Shown piece by piece: positions 55,448 to 64,000 of a stretch of 64,000 nt of DNA. Position 1 is the stretch's first letter. Each line of letters starts with the position of its first letter. This DNA is from Pseudomonas sp. KU43P (GTDB lineage: Bacteria > Pseudomonadota > Gammaproteobacteria > Pseudomonadales > Pseudomonadaceae). The position numbers and the translations under genes were made by a program. The stretch lies in NCBI RefSeq assembly GCF_033095865.1, contig NZ_AP019365.1, positions 3,383,501 to 3,447,500 of the forward strand, in the 5' to 3' direction. The notes beneath the pieces are model-generated. The model saw nothing but the letters and a program-made list of their open reading frames with translations. It was not told the origin of the DNA and did not search any database.

Positions 55448-55539
55448 CGCGCGGCGGATGCTCGATAACAACCCCTGCCCCCAAACCAGCCCTCCAAAAA
55501 TCCCCCAGCCCTTACTGCCAAAAAAAGGGATCAGCCCCC

Positions 55540-57684
55540 ATGCCTTTGCGACAACTTTCCATCCAGTGGAAGATCACCCTGCTCGCCGGTCTGTGCCTGG
55601 CCAGCATCGTCACCCTGCTCGTCGGCCTCTCCCTCTACCGAATGGACCACAGCTCGGACTTGGTCAAGGCCAGCAGCATGCAGATGCTCGGCGAAGCGGC
55701 GCAGGCGCGCATCGAGTCGCAAGGTGAAGTGCAGGCTTTGAACATCCGCCGCCAGTTCATGGACGCCTACCAGTACGGCGCCGGCTTCGCCCGCCAAGTG
55801 CTGTTTCTGCGGGAACAGGCCGACAAGCGCTTCCTCGACGCCTTCGACCTGCGCGAGGACATGACCCGCCAGGTGCGCGCCGCGCTGCAGGCCAACCCCG
55901 ACCTGCTCGGCCTGTCGCTGGTGTTCGAACCCAACGCCCTGGATAACAAGGACAGCCTGTTCGCCGACAAGCCGGAGCTTGGCAGCAACGAAACCGGCCG
56001 CTTCGCCTTGTACTGGTCGCAGCCGCGCGCCGGCCAGCTCACCGCCATGGCCCTGCCCGAGCACGACATGGCCAACACCCAGATCGGCCCCAGCGGCCAG
56101 CCCGCCAACACTTGGTGGGAATGCCCGCGCAGCAGCGGCAAGGTCTGCGTGGTGGAACCCTACTTCTATGACATCGACGGCCAGCGCGTGCTGATGACCA
56201 GCATCGTCTTCCCGCTCGCGGTCAACGGCAAGATCATCGCCACCCTGTCCATCGACATCAACCTCAACAGCCTCCAGGCCCTGAGCCAGGACGCCAGCCG
56301 CAGCCTGTACCAGGGCCAGACCACCGTCGGCATCCTGAGCCCCGTGGGCCTGCTGGCCGGCTACAGCGCCGACGCCAGCAAGCTGGCCCAACGCTTCGAC
56401 CAGGTCGACACCGGCAAAGGCGCCGAACTGGTACGCACCCTGGCCGACGGCAAGCTGACCGTTCACCATGACCAGCAACGCCTGAAAGTGCTCGCCGCCT
56501 TCCAGCCGATCCCCGGCGCCCAGCACTGGGGCGTGCTGCTGGATGTGCCGGAAAGTGCCCTGACCGGCCCTGCCGAGGCACTCAAGCAAGAACTGGATAC
56601 CCTCAACACCAGCGGCACCCTGCTGGAGCTGGGCCTGGGCCTGGCCGCCGCCATCGCCGGCCTGCTGCTGGTGTGGCTGATGGCCCGCGGCGTGACCCGG
56701 CCGATCCTCGGTGTGGCCAGCATGCTCAAGGACATCGCCAGCGGGGAAGGCGACCTGACCCGCCGCCTGAACTACGACAAGCGAGACGAGCTGGGCGAGC
56801 TGGCCGGCTGGTTCAACCGCTTCCTGGACAAGCTGCAGCCGACCATCGCCGAGGTCAAACACTCGGTGCAGGCCGCCCGCGGTACGGCCGACCAGAGCGC
56901 GGCGATTGCCAGCCAAACCAGCGCCGGCATGGAGCAGCAATACCGCCAGGTCGACCAGGTGGCCACGGCCTCGCACGAAATGAGCGCCACCGCCCAGGAC
57001 GTCGCCCGCAGCGCCGCCCAAGCCGCGCAGGCGGCCCGCGAAGCCGACCAGGCCACCCGTGAAGGCCTGCAGGTGATCGACCACACCACCCAGCGCATCG
57101 ATGCCCTTGCCGCCGACATGAACCAGGCCATGGCCGAGGTCGAAGGCCTGGCACAGAACAGCGAGAAGATCGGCTCGGTGCTGGAAGTGATCCGTTCGAT
57201 CGCCGAGCAGACCAACCTGCTGGCACTCAACGCCGCCATCGAAGCGGCCCGCGCCGGCGAGGCCGGCCGTGGGTTTGCCGTGGTCGCCGATGAAGTGCGC
57301 AACCTGGCCCAGCGCACCCAGGAGTCGGTGGAAGAAACCCGTCAGGTGATCGAAGCCTTGCAGGCCGGTACCCGCGAAGTGGTCGGCGCCATGGACAACA
57401 GCCACCGCCAGGCTCAGGGCGGCGTGCAACAGGTGGGTCAGGCGGTTACCGCGCTGCGCCGCATCGGCCAGGCGGTGACGATCATCACCGACATGAACCT
57501 GCAAATTGCCTCGGCCGCCGAGGAACAAAGCGCGGTGGCCGAGGAGATCAACAGCAACGTGGCGACCATTCGAGATGTCACCGAGTCGTTGTCAGGCCAG
57601 GCCAATGAGTCGGCGCGGGTCAGCCAGGCGTTGAACAGCCTGGCCAACCAGCAGCAGGCCTTGATGGATCAGTTCCGGGTCTAG
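55540..57684 (+). CDS. Methyl-accepting chemotaxis protein, large periplasmic sensor
   Basis: A 714-residue chemoreceptor: helix 1 (about 11-32), a periplasmic domain of about 330 residues of double-Cache size (33-365), helix 2 (about 370-395), HAMP (about 395-450) and a signalling domain with the conserved tip [42 protein letters not shown] resembles Cache ligand-pocket sequence. The sequence recalls the TlpQ amine-sensing group of P. aeruginosa, from memory only. No C-terminal CheR pentapeptide is visible. Its stop shares CTAG with the convergent protease gene. Confidence 0.9.
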   Translation: MPLRQLSIQWKITLLAGLCLASIVTLLVGLSLYRMDHSSDLVKASSMQMLGEAAQARIESQGEVQALNIRRQFMDAYQYGAGFARQVLFLREQADKRFLDAFDLREDMTRQVRAALQANPDLLGLSLVFEPNALDNKDSLFADKPELGSNETGRFALYWSQPRAGQLTAMALPEHDMANTQIGPSGQPANTWWECPRSSGKVCVVEPYFYDIDGQRVLMTSIVFPLAVNGKIIATLSIDINLNSLQALSQDASRSLYQGQTTVGILSPVGLLAGYSADASKLAQRFDQVDTGKGAELVRTLADGKLTVHHDQQRLKVLAAFQPIPGAQHWGVLLDVPESALTGPAEALKQELDTLNTSGTLLELGLGLAAAIAGLLLVWLMARGVTRPILGVASMLKDIASGEGDLTRRLNYDKRDELGELAGWFNRFLDKLQPTIAEVKHSVQAARGTADQSAAIASQTSAGMEQQYRQVDQVATASHEMSATAQDVARSAAQAAQAAREADQATREGLQVIDHTTQRIDALAADMNQAMAEVEGLAQNSEKIGSVLEVIRSIAEQTNLLALNAAIEAARAGEAGRGFAVVADEVRNLAQRTQESVEETRQVIEALQAGTREVVGAMDNSHRQAQGGVQQVGQAVTALRRIGQAVTIITDMNLQIASAAEEQSAVAEEINSNVATIRDVTESLSGQANESARVSQALNSLANQQQALMDQFRV

Positions 57685-59567
57685 CCCTGCGGGGCGCATT
57701 CATCGCCGCAGACGCCATCGTCCGGCAGATGGAAGCGCCCGCCCTGGAGAATGTTGTCGAGCAGCATCAGAGCGCCCAGCACATTGGGTCGGGCGCCCAT
57801 GGGCAGGCGGTCCTCAAGGGGCAGCGTGGCGTCCTTGTAGCCTGACTGCGTGACCAGCAGGTGCATCTGGTCGGCGTTCAGGTACAGGTGATGCTGCTCT
57901 ATCGCGTACGACTGGATCAGCGCCAGGGCACCGGTCACGATCGGCGTGGCGCTGGACGTGCCACCGTAGTTGTGGGTGTAGTCGCGGTCGTGGCCATCCT
58001 TGTCCTGCAGCTTGCCATAGCCCAGGGTCGCGACACTGTCGCCCCAGGCATTGAGCATGCGGTAGCGGTAGTGGTAGTTGGAATACTGGTGTGGCTTGCC
58101 ATCCCACGAGTGACAGGCACCTACCAGGATCGCATCGGCGTCGCCATGGTCTTTGAAGAAACGCCAGTGGGACAGGTCTACCCCGTAGCTGGCGGTGGTG
58201 CCAGCGTTGACGTCGGTCTTGTAGGCGCCATTGCAGGCCGCGTTCAACACCACGGCACCGCGTTCGGTCAGCGTGCGGGTGACCTCCCACCAGGTCTTGT
58301 CGTGAAGCGACGGCAAGAACGCCACCATGGCATCGATATTGGCCGTCTGCCGGTTGACCGCGACGATATCGCCGGGGCGCGTGTAGGCCAGCAGTTTCTT
58401 GAGCGTCTGCGAATAACCGCGGGCGTCCTTAGCACGGTTGTCATAGATGAACAGCTCGGCGGCATGACAGATACCGGTCATGCCGAAGCCGTTGTCACGC
58501 GCCAGCAGGATACCCGCCGAAGCGGTGCCGTGCTCGGGTTCGGCGTTTACCGTGGGCGGGATGACCTTCAGCCGCTCATTGGCCTGTAAGTCTTCGTGGT
58601 TGGGGTACAGCCCGCCATCGGAGAAGTGAACCCGGGCGCCCCTGCCTTTCACACCGGCCTCCCAGACCTTGCGAATGTTCAAGCCTTTGTCCCGGTCGCC
58701 CGGTTCGTCGAGGTAGCGTTGCAGCGCCTGGAAATCTGGCGTTGGTTGGGCTTCTGCGTTGGCATGGTTGCCTGCCACGACGGCAGTGCCGGTGATCAAG
58801 GTGGCGACGACAGCAGCGGCAAAGAACAGGTAACCAGGTTCGACGTTCGGTGGCAGGAACGCCACCCGCTCCATGTAGCCAAGCGCTGCCAGGCGCCCGG
58901 CCAGCGCGGCGAATGCTGGATTGCTCATCGACGCCGGCTGTTCGATCCAGTAATGGTTGGCGAGTACCTGCAAGTGCTCATCGTCCCGCTCTTGCGCCTC
59001 CAGGAATGGCTCAAGATCGATGCCTGGGGCAACGTGCTGCTTTTCGGCCATGAACTGCGCGTGGCCACCCTCCTGGAATACCAGGATCAGCGCGGGGTAA
59101 CGTTCAGTATCCGGCAACGCAGGCACGTCGAACGAATCGGGCTCGGTGCGCGTGCGCCGCGAAGAGGAAGACGGCAGCGGCACATTGTCGAGAATGCGTC
59201 GGGTGAGTTCTGCCTCGTTGATGTCGATGACCAGCGGCCCTTCGCGTAACACAGCATCCGCGTCGTCCTCCAGGTTCAACGACATGATTTCACTGTCCAG
59301 CAGCGTGACTTGGGGCGTGATCACGTAACTGCCCGCTTCGGCCTCGGTGCTCAAGGTGGCTGGGCAACCGTAGTCGCTGGGCTTGCCGCTGTGGGCTTGC
59401 GAAGGGGCGGTCACGCCATCGAGATAAACCCGTGCATCGGATGCCTTGCGCTCCAGCAAGTAATGAATCGACTTGACCTTGTGCAGGTCGTCACCGATGC
59501 AACGCACGTGGAATTTCCCGTCGAAGGTGAAGTTGCGGTAGTACACGAATTGCAGATCCAGGCTCAT
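57681..59567 (-). CDS. Subtilisin-like (S8) serine protease with unusual N-terminal region
   Basis: A 628-residue protein. The C-terminal half (about 275-600) is an S8 peptidase with Asp317 ([13 protein letters not shown]), His346 ([10 protein letters not shown]) and Ser538 (GGTSSATP), a complete triad; the Asp motif is atypical and resembles the family with WxxGxxGxGxx(D)xxGG before HEDL. Residues 1-125 are beta-rich and unassigned. A hydrophobic segment lies at about 246-266, in the middle of the chain, and there is no N-terminal signal peptide. The ATG at 59567 has AGGAG. How it is exported, if at all, is unclear. Confidence 0.82.
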   Translation of the reverse strand: MSLDLQFVYYRNFTFDGKFHVRCIGDDLHKVKSIHYLLERKASDARVYLDGVTAPSQAHSGKPSDYGCPATLSTEAEAGSYVITPQVTLLDSEIMSLNLEDDADAVLREGPLVIDINEAELTRRILDNVPLPSSSSRRTRTEPDSFDVPALPDTERYPALILVFQEGGHAQFMAEKQHVAPGIDLEPFLEAQERDDEHLQVLANHYWIEQPASMSNPAFAALAGRLAALGYMERVAFLPPNVEPGYLFFAAAVVATLITGTAVVAGNHANAEAQPTPDFQALQRYLDEPGDRDKGLNIRKVWEAGVKGRGARVHFSDGGLYPNHEDLQANERLKVIPPTVNAEPEHGTASAGILLARDNGFGMTGICHAAELFIYDNRAKDARGYSQTLKKLLAYTRPGDIVAVNRQTANIDAMVAFLPSLHDKTWWEVTRTLTERGAVVLNAACNGAYKTDVNAGTTASYGVDLSHWRFFKDHGDADAILVGACHSWDGKPHQYSNYHYRYRMLNAWGDSVATLGYGKLQDKDGHDRDYTHNYGGTSSATPIVTGALALIQSYAIEQHHLYLNADQMHLLVTQSGYKDATLPLEDRLPMGARPNVLGALMLLDNILQGGRFHLPDDGVCGDECAPQG

Positions 59568-59721
59568 CTCATGCTCCTGCCGTCTTGGCTTTTTGGGGTG
59601 TCAAGCCTTGCAGCGCGCGCGCGCCACCATCAGACAGAAGCGGTTCCTGCCCCTAACCAGATGCGCCGAAGGCGTCGTCTACACTTGCCCGACACATGAC
59701 ATGACAACCCGTGAGGTGCAG

Positions 59722-60738
59722 ATGAAGAAAATTCCAACGCTGCTGGCCGGCCTGCTGCTCGCCGTGGGCCTGGCCAGCACCGACAGCGCCGCCTGCGCCG
59801 AGCAGCAGGCGCCCATCCACTTTGGCGCCATCAACTGGGAAAGCGGTGCCTTGACCACCGAAATCCTGCGCCTGATCGTCGAGCGCGGTTACGGCTACCC
59901 CACCGACACGCTGCCCGGCAGCACCGTCAGCATGGAAGTGGCACTGGCGCGCAATGACCTGCAAGTAGTCGCCGAAGAATGGGCCGGGCGCAGCCCCGCC
60001 TGGGTCAAGGCCGAAGCGGCCGGCCAGGTGTTCGCCTTGGGCGACACCGTGAAGAAAGCCGAGGAAGGCTGGTGGGTACCGGCCTACGTGATCAAGGGCG
60101 ATGAGGCACGCGGCATCAAGCCGACGGCGCCGGAGCTGCACAGCGTCGACGACCTCAAGCGCTACCCCGAGGTGTTCAGCGACCCGGAAGCACCCGGCAA
60201 GGGTCGCTTCCTCAACAGCCCGAGCGGCTGGACCTCGGAAATCGTCAATACTCAGAAACTCAAGGCCTACGGGCTCGATGGCCTGTACAACAACTTCCGC
60301 AGTGGCACGGGCGCGGCGCTGGACGCCGAGATCGACTCGTCCATCCGCCGTGGCAAGCCGGTGCTGTTCTATTACTGGAGCCCGACACCGCTGATTGGTC
60401 GCCACGACCTGGTACGGTTGCAGGAACCGCCGTTCAATGCCGAGAACTGGGCCACCCTGCTCGACCCCAAGAACCCCAACCCACGGGGCAGCCAGTCGCT
60501 GCCGGCGAAACTGTCGATCGGGGTGTCCAAAGCATTTCGCGAGGGCTACCCGGAGCTGGTGGCAGTGTTCGAGAAAGTCGACTTGCCGATCGACCTGCTG
60601 AACAAGACCCTGGCGCAGATGAGCGAGAAACGCCTGGCGCCCGAAAAGGCCGCGCAAGCGTTCCTGCGCGACCATCCCGAGGTGTGGAAACCCTGGTTGC
60701 CGGCCGACATCGCGGCCAAAGTCGCCAGCGACCTGTGA
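59722..60738 (+). CDS. Glycine betaine/proline-type ABC substrate-binding protein
   Basis: A 338-residue periplasmic binding protein with a signal peptide ([20 protein letters not shown], cleavage near CAE). The OpuAC/ProX fold is shown by INWESGALTTEILRLIVERG, VAEEWAGRSPAWV and PVLFYYWSPTPL, whose aromatic residues suit a quaternary-ammonium cage. No permease or ATPase is adjacent, so it serves a system encoded elsewhere. The ATG at 59722 follows GAGGTG; the frame opens at 59593 without support. It is divergent from the protease and convergent with the aldehyde dehydrogenase. Confidence 0.86.
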   Translation: MKKIPTLLAGLLLAVGLASTDSAACAEQQAPIHFGAINWESGALTTEILRLIVERGYGYPTDTLPGSTVSMEVALARNDLQVVAEEWAGRSPAWVKAEAAGQVFALGDTVKKAEEGWWVPAYVIKGDEARGIKPTAPELHSVDDLKRYPEVFSDPEAPGKGRFLNSPSGWTSEIVNTQKLKAYGLDGLYNNFRSGTGAALDAEIDSSIRRGKPVLFYYWSPTPLIGRHDLVRLQEPPFNAENWATLLDPKNPNPRGSQSLPAKLSIGVSKAFREGYPELVAVFEKVDLPIDLLNKTLAQMSEKRLAPEKAAQAFLRDHPEVWKPWLPADIAAKVASDL

Positions 60739-60750
60739 CCGCGCGGGCCT

Positions 60751-62238
60751 TCAGTAGCGGATCATCACCGATTTCAATTCGGTGTAATCGTCGATGAACG
60801 CGCTGCCGAACTCGCGCCCCACGCCGGAGGCCTTGCTGCCGCCAAACGGCACTGCCGGATCGAGGAAGGTGTGCATGTTGACCCATACCGTACCGGCCTC
60901 GATCTGCGGGATCAGCCGCAGGGCCTTGGACAGGTCGTTGGTCCACAGGCTGGCGGTCAGGCCGTAGGGGCTGTCGTTCATCAGCTCGACCAGTTGCGCC
61001 TCGTCGTCGAACGGCAGCACGCAAACGATCGGCCCGAAGGTTTCTTCGTGCAGCAGCGGGTCATTGGCGTCGTTGGCCAGTACCACCGTCGGCTCGACGA
61101 AGTAGCCCGGGCGGTCGACCGCCTTGGCGCCGCAGACCACCTTGTTGTTGGCGCGGGCACGTGCGAAGAAGCCGAGTATCTTCTCCAGGTGCGCGGCGTT
61201 GGCCAGAGGGCCGAACTGGGCTTCGGGGTCCAGCGCGGAGCCGATCTTCAGCTGCCCCAGTACCTCGCCCAGCTTGCGGGTGACTTCATCGACCTTGCTG
61301 CGGTGCACGTACAGGCGCTCCGGCGAGGCGCACACCTGCCCCTGGTGCACGTAGGCGGTCTGCACGATGCCGGCCACGGCGCCGTCCACGTCCACATCGG
61401 CCAGCAGCGCCGCCGCGTTCTTGCCGCCCAGCTCCAGGGTGGCACGGGTCAGGTTCGCAGCCATCGCCGCCTTGCCCACGGCGATGCCGGTCGGCACCGA
61501 GCCGGTGAAGGCCACCTTGGCCACATTCGAGTGCTCGATCAGCCGCTGGCCCACGGCGCCGCGCCCATTGACCACGTTCAAGGCACCCGCCGGCACGCCG
61601 GCTTCGATCGCCAGCTCGGCGATGCGCAGCAGCGTCAGCGGGGTGAATTCGCTGGGCTTGATCACGATGGTGCAGCCAGTGACCAGTGCCGAGGCGATCT
61701 TCCAGATGCCGATCATCACCGAGAAATTCCACGGCACGATACCTGCCACCACGCCTACCGGCTCGCGCAGGGTGAACGCGGTGTAGCGCTCGCCAGCGAA
61801 CGAGGGGATCGACGGGGTCATGGTTTGCCCGGTGATTTTGCTCGCCCAGCCGGCGAAGTAGCGCAGGAAGACTACACTTTGAGCGATTTCCAGACCGCGC
61901 GAGAGGTTGATCGACTTGCCCGAGCAGAGGGTTTCGAGCTGCGCCAGCTCTTCGGCATTGGCTTCGATCAGGTCGGCCAGGCGGTTGAGCACCACCCCCT
62001 TCTGATACGGCGAAACTTCGGCCCAGGCGCCCTTGAATGCGCGCCGGGCGCTGTCCACGGCGCGGGCCACTTCGGCTTCGCTGGCCTCGGCAACCTGGCT
62101 GATGACAGCGCCAGTGGACGGGTCATGCACGTCGATCGACGGCCCCGCGTCACCCGCCAGGTACTGGCCCTCGACGAAGTGGCCATGGGGCCTGGCGAGG
62201 AACTCGACCACGGCAGGTAACAGCTGGATATCGCTCAT
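60751..62238 (-). CDS. Aldehyde dehydrogenase (phenylacetaldehyde dehydrogenase-like)
   Basis: A 495-residue NAD-dependent aldehyde dehydrogenase. Asn171 (PWNF), Glu269 (LELGGKN) and the nucleophile Cys303 (GQVCASPERL) are all present. The N-terminal LARPHGHFVEGQYL recalls the phenylacetaldehyde dehydrogenases of styrene and phenylethylamine catabolism. It is divergent from the aromatic amine dehydrogenase operon, whose products are aldehydes, so it likely oxidises phenylacetaldehyde-type products. Betaine aldehyde dehydrogenase is the alternative, given the betaine-type binding protein beside it. AGGAG precedes the ATG at 62238. Confidence 0.9.
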   Translation of the reverse strand: MSDIQLLPAVVEFLARPHGHFVEGQYLAGDAGPSIDVHDPSTGAVISQVAEASEAEVARAVDSARRAFKGAWAEVSPYQKGVVLNRLADLIEANAEELAQLETLCSGKSINLSRGLEIAQSVVFLRYFAGWASKITGQTMTPSIPSFAGERYTAFTLREPVGVVAGIVPWNFSVMIGIWKIASALVTGCTIVIKPSEFTPLTLLRIAELAIEAGVPAGALNVVNGRGAVGQRLIEHSNVAKVAFTGSVPTGIAVGKAAMAANLTRATLELGGKNAAALLADVDVDGAVAGIVQTAYVHQGQVCASPERLYVHRSKVDEVTRKLGEVLGQLKIGSALDPEAQFGPLANAAHLEKILGFFARARANNKVVCGAKAVDRPGYFVEPTVVLANDANDPLLHEETFGPIVCVLPFDDEAQLVELMNDSPYGLTASLWTNDLSKALRLIPQIEAGTVWVNMHTFLDPAVPFGGSKASGVGREFGSAFIDDYTELKSVMIRY

Positions 62239-62314
62239 GACATGACTCCTGGGTTGGCAGTGCAAAAGGTGTGCGGGCCGATCTTCAGGTGCCCGGCTAC
62301 CCGCCTGCCAGCCC

Positions 62315-62333
62315 TGTCAGGCGTTTTGTCAGG
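62315..62333. promoter_or_regulatory. Direct repeat in the amine/aldehyde dehydrogenase divergent region
   Basis: TGTCAGG occurs twice, at 62315 and 62327, 12 bases apart. TGNCA half-sites are used by the AraC-type regulator FeaR in E. coli for the same kind of genes. Possible activator site; weak evidence. Confidence 0.3.
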
Positions 62334-62439
62334 GAGCCTCAAGAGAATGTCACGCTGGCCAAAGCAGCGCCGCGGGCCAGGCGGCACACTGCGATGACTG
62401 CGATTTCTGCATAACCCATAACAACATCGGAGATAGCCA

Positions 62440-63591
62440 ATGCGTCGCGTCGACAGGCTCAGCATCTCGGCGGCCCTGGCCTTGGCCCTGGCCGCAAGCA
62501 CCAGCGCGGTGCGGGCCGAGCTGCCCGCCGAAGAGATCGGCAAGAACACCCTGCCGTTCCCCCCGGACCCTCACCGTGTCTACATCCTTGATGTGGACTT
62601 CAAGAACCCCATCGCCGGCAAGGTGGTGGTGGTCGACCCCAAGGCCAAGCGCATGCTGGGCATGACCACCAATGCCTTCGTCGCCCCCACCGCGCTCAGC
62701 CCCGACAACCGCACCCTGTACTCGGCCAACCTGTTCTACTCGCGCGGCACCTACGGCGAGCGTACCGACGTGCTGGTGGCCTGGGACACCCAGACCCTGC
62801 GCCCGGAATGGGAAGTGGTACTGCCGGCCAAGCGCGCCAGCACCCTGACCGAGAAATACGCCATGGGCATCAGCGCCGACAGCAAGCTGGCCTATGTCTT
62901 CAACCTCACCCCGTCCACTTCAGTGACCGTAGTCGACACCCAAGCGCGCAAGGTCGCCAGCGAAGTGGCCATCAGCGGCTGCGTGCTCAACTACCCGGTG
63001 GGCAAGCGCAGCTTCGCCTCGCTGTGCGGTGATGGCCAGCTGCTGCTGGTGACCCTGGATGACCAGGGCAAGGAAGTGTCGCGCACGCAAACGCCGTTCT
63101 TCGACCCGAACAAGGTGCGCCTGAACGAGCGCGCCATCGCCAGCGGCGACACCTACTACTTCACCACTACCCGTGGCGAGGTGTACCCGGTCAGCTTCGA
63201 AGGCGGCAAGACCAAGCCCCTGCCGACCTGGTCGCTGGTCAGCGACGAAGAGCGCAAGCAAGGCTGGGCCCCAGGTGGCTGGCAGGCACTGGCCCTGGCC
63301 CCCGGCCTGAATCGCCTGTATGCGCTGATGCACGATCAGCACACCGACGGCAAATGGGAAGACCCGAGCACCACCATCTGGTCGTTCGACCTCAAGACCG
63401 GCAAGAAGCTCGGCACCCTCGAATCGCCGAAACCGGTGTGGAGCCTGCAGGCCAGCCACGACAAGACGCCGATCCTGGTGGCCACCGACCTGGAAGGCGG
63501 CGTGCAGTTCTTCGACCTGGCCAGCGGCAAGCACACCGGCGCGATGGATCAGATCGCCGACACGCCCGTGCTCACCCTGGCCCCTTGGTAA
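62440..63591 (+). CDS. aauB: Aromatic amine/methylamine dehydrogenase large subunit
   Basis: A 383-residue periplasmic protein with a signal peptide (about 1-26, ending VRA) and a beta-propeller of repeated strand motifs (HRVYILDVDF, YVFNLTPSTSVTVVDTQARK, GLNRLYALMHDQHTDGKWED). It matches the heavy chain of tryptophan-tryptophylquinone amine dehydrogenases. The next gene is mauE, which is specific to that enzyme class. The complex deaminates primary amines such as tyramine or phenylethylamine to aldehydes and passes electrons to a copper protein. An AACAACAT, one base off the CA-motif, lies at 62420-62427 before the CGGAG site. Confidence 0.9.
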   Translation: MRRVDRLSISAALALALAASTSAVRAELPAEEIGKNTLPFPPDPHRVYILDVDFKNPIAGKVVVVDPKAKRMLGMTTNAFVAPTALSPDNRTLYSANLFYSRGTYGERTDVLVAWDTQTLRPEWEVVLPAKRASTLTEKYAMGISADSKLAYVFNLTPSTSVTVVDTQARKVASEVAISGCVLNYPVGKRSFASLCGDGQLLLVTLDDQGKEVSRTQTPFFDPNKVRLNERAIASGDTYYFTTTRGEVYPVSFEGGKTKPLPTWSLVSDEERKQGWAPGGWQALALAPGLNRLYALMHDQHTDGKWEDPSTTIWSFDLKTGKKLGTLESPKPVWSLQASHDKTPILVATDLEGGVQFFDLASGKHTGAMDQIADTPVLTLAPW

Positions 63592-63606
63592 ACAGGAGAC
63601 ACGACC

Positions 63607-64000
63607 ATGCTCGACCCTGTCCTGGTGATAGCCGCCAGTACCGCACTGGCGGCGCTGCTGGCCAGCGCTGCCAGCCACAAGCTGCGTGACTGGCGCGCCT
63701 TCAACGGCATCGTGCGCGCCTATCAGGTGCTGCCCAGGGCGCTGGTGCCCGGTGCAACGGCCAGCCTGGCGCTGGCGGAGCTTGCCCTGGCGCTGGCCCT
63801 GCTGCTGCCCACTTGGCGCAGCCTGGCGGCGCTTGGCGTGGTGCTGCTGATGGCGCTGTACGCCAGCGCCATCGGCCTCAACCTGTGGCGCGGGCGCCGC
63901 GACATCGACTGCGGCTGCTCAGGCCCAGGCGCTGCGCAGCCGCTGCGCCCGGTACTGCTGCTGCGCAACCTGGTGATTGCCCTGCTTGCGGGCCTTGCGG
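63607..64000 (+). CDS. mauE: MauE-type membrane protein, partial (runs off right edge)
   Basis: An open frame from ATG at 63607 (GGAGAC upstream) runs 131 codons to the window end without a stop. It has at least three hydrophobic helices (about 3-20, 48-70, 74-92) and the CxC motif DIDCGCSG conserved in MauE/DoxX-like proteins. MauE is needed to make the disulfide-rich small subunit of TTQ amine dehydrogenases. The remaining genes (aauD, aauA) are expected just beyond the window. Confidence 0.88.
   Translation, partial: MLDPVLVIAASTALAALLASAASHKLRDWRAFNGIVRAYQVLPRALVPGATASLALAELALALALLLPTWRSLAALGVVLLMALYASAIGLNLWRGRRDIDCGCSGPGAAQPLRPVLLLRNLVIALLAGLA

Larger units (their letters stand above)
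55147..55539. other. Intergenic region between the antiporter and the chemoreceptor
   Basis: A 393-base gap between divergent genes. It holds a sigma-28-like promoter (55270-55296), a REP pair (55354-55447), and then a C-rich leader up to the chemoreceptor's AAAGGGA ribosome binding site. No gene is visible in it. Confidence 0.7.

Noticed and set aside
55531..57528. 665-codon open frame antisense to the chemoreceptor
   Set aside because: The forward frame is an unambiguous chemoreceptor. The antisense product is Ala/Gly/His-rich with no motif.
62340..62370. Second sigma-54 promoter before aauB
   Set aside because: A GG-N10-GC spacing can be found (GGCCAAAGCAGCGC), but the rest of the -24/-12 consensus is poor.

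Overview
The window is chromosomal DNA of a Pseudomonas, most likely of the P. putida group. It is GC-rich with dense coding on both strands. It carries eight inverted pairs of the short REP element typical of that group (core GCCGGCAAGCCGGC). It holds pobA with a divergent AraC-type pobR, and a CrcY-type small RNA between an HMG-CoA lyase gene and an mgtC gene. I see no rRNA, tRNA, phage, insertion sequence or CRISPR. Most of the window is accessory catabolism: import, CoA activation, ring hydroxylation and cleavage, and local regulators.

Layout. (1) 1-6635: a partial gene at the left edge, then an acyl-CoA dehydrogenase, an NDP-forming acyl-CoA ligase and an MFS carrier in one row, two small DUF202 membrane proteins and a LysR regulator. 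(2) 6643-10447: a coupled DUF3300/DUF2950 pair, a VOC protein and a TorF-like outer-membrane protein. (3) 10463-21209: an itaconate-degradation locus. It has a divergent LysR gene, itaconyl-CoA hydratase (ich), an acyl-CoA dehydrogenase, an MmgE/PrpD protein, itaconate CoA-transferase (ict), citramalyl-CoA lyase (ccl) and a DctPQM TRAP importer. A 43-bp regulatory element occurs twice, before ich and before dctP. A second LysR gene follows. (4) 21254-26148: gamma-glutamyltransferase, an ankyrin protein, and pobA/pobR for 4-hydroxybenzoate. (5) 26163-32815: an IclR-controlled aromatic cluster with an extradiol-type VOC dioxygenase, an FAH-family hydrolase, a flavin hydroxylase, an MFS carrier and an OprD porin. 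Two TTATC-N7-GATAA sites lie in its divergent promoter.

(6) 32966-35704: a LiuR-like MerR regulator with a perfect palindrome upstream, mvaB, the crcY small RNA gene with a complete sigma-54 promoter layout, mgtC and a DUF3203 gene. (7) 35812-42503: a lone ccoG, a MocR regulator and two tandem, related hybrid histidine kinases. (8) 42513-46600: an SDR gene and a marR-emrA-emrB efflux unit. (9) 46828-52581: a FixJ/FixL-like pair divergent from an acyl-CoA ligase and a long acyl-CoA dehydrogenase. (10) 52815-60738: an orphan FecR, an Na+/H+ antiporter-family protein, a chemoreceptor, an unusual subtilisin-like protease and a betaine-type binding protein. (11) 60751-64000: an aldehyde dehydrogenase divergent from the start of a tryptophan-tryptophylquinone amine dehydrogenase operon (aauB, mauE), which runs off the right edge.

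How it fits together. Several catabolic units (first acyl-CoA dehydrogenase, ich, dctP, pobA, the FAH gene, the flavin hydroxylase, the porin) have an AAnAAnAA motif at or near the ribosome binding site. That is the Hfq/Crc target signature. The crcY gene, whose RNA titrates Hfq/Crc, sits among them. The window therefore contains both the decoy RNA of carbon catabolite repression and a set of likely targets. Functions are inferred from protein motifs and gene order; no database search was possible.
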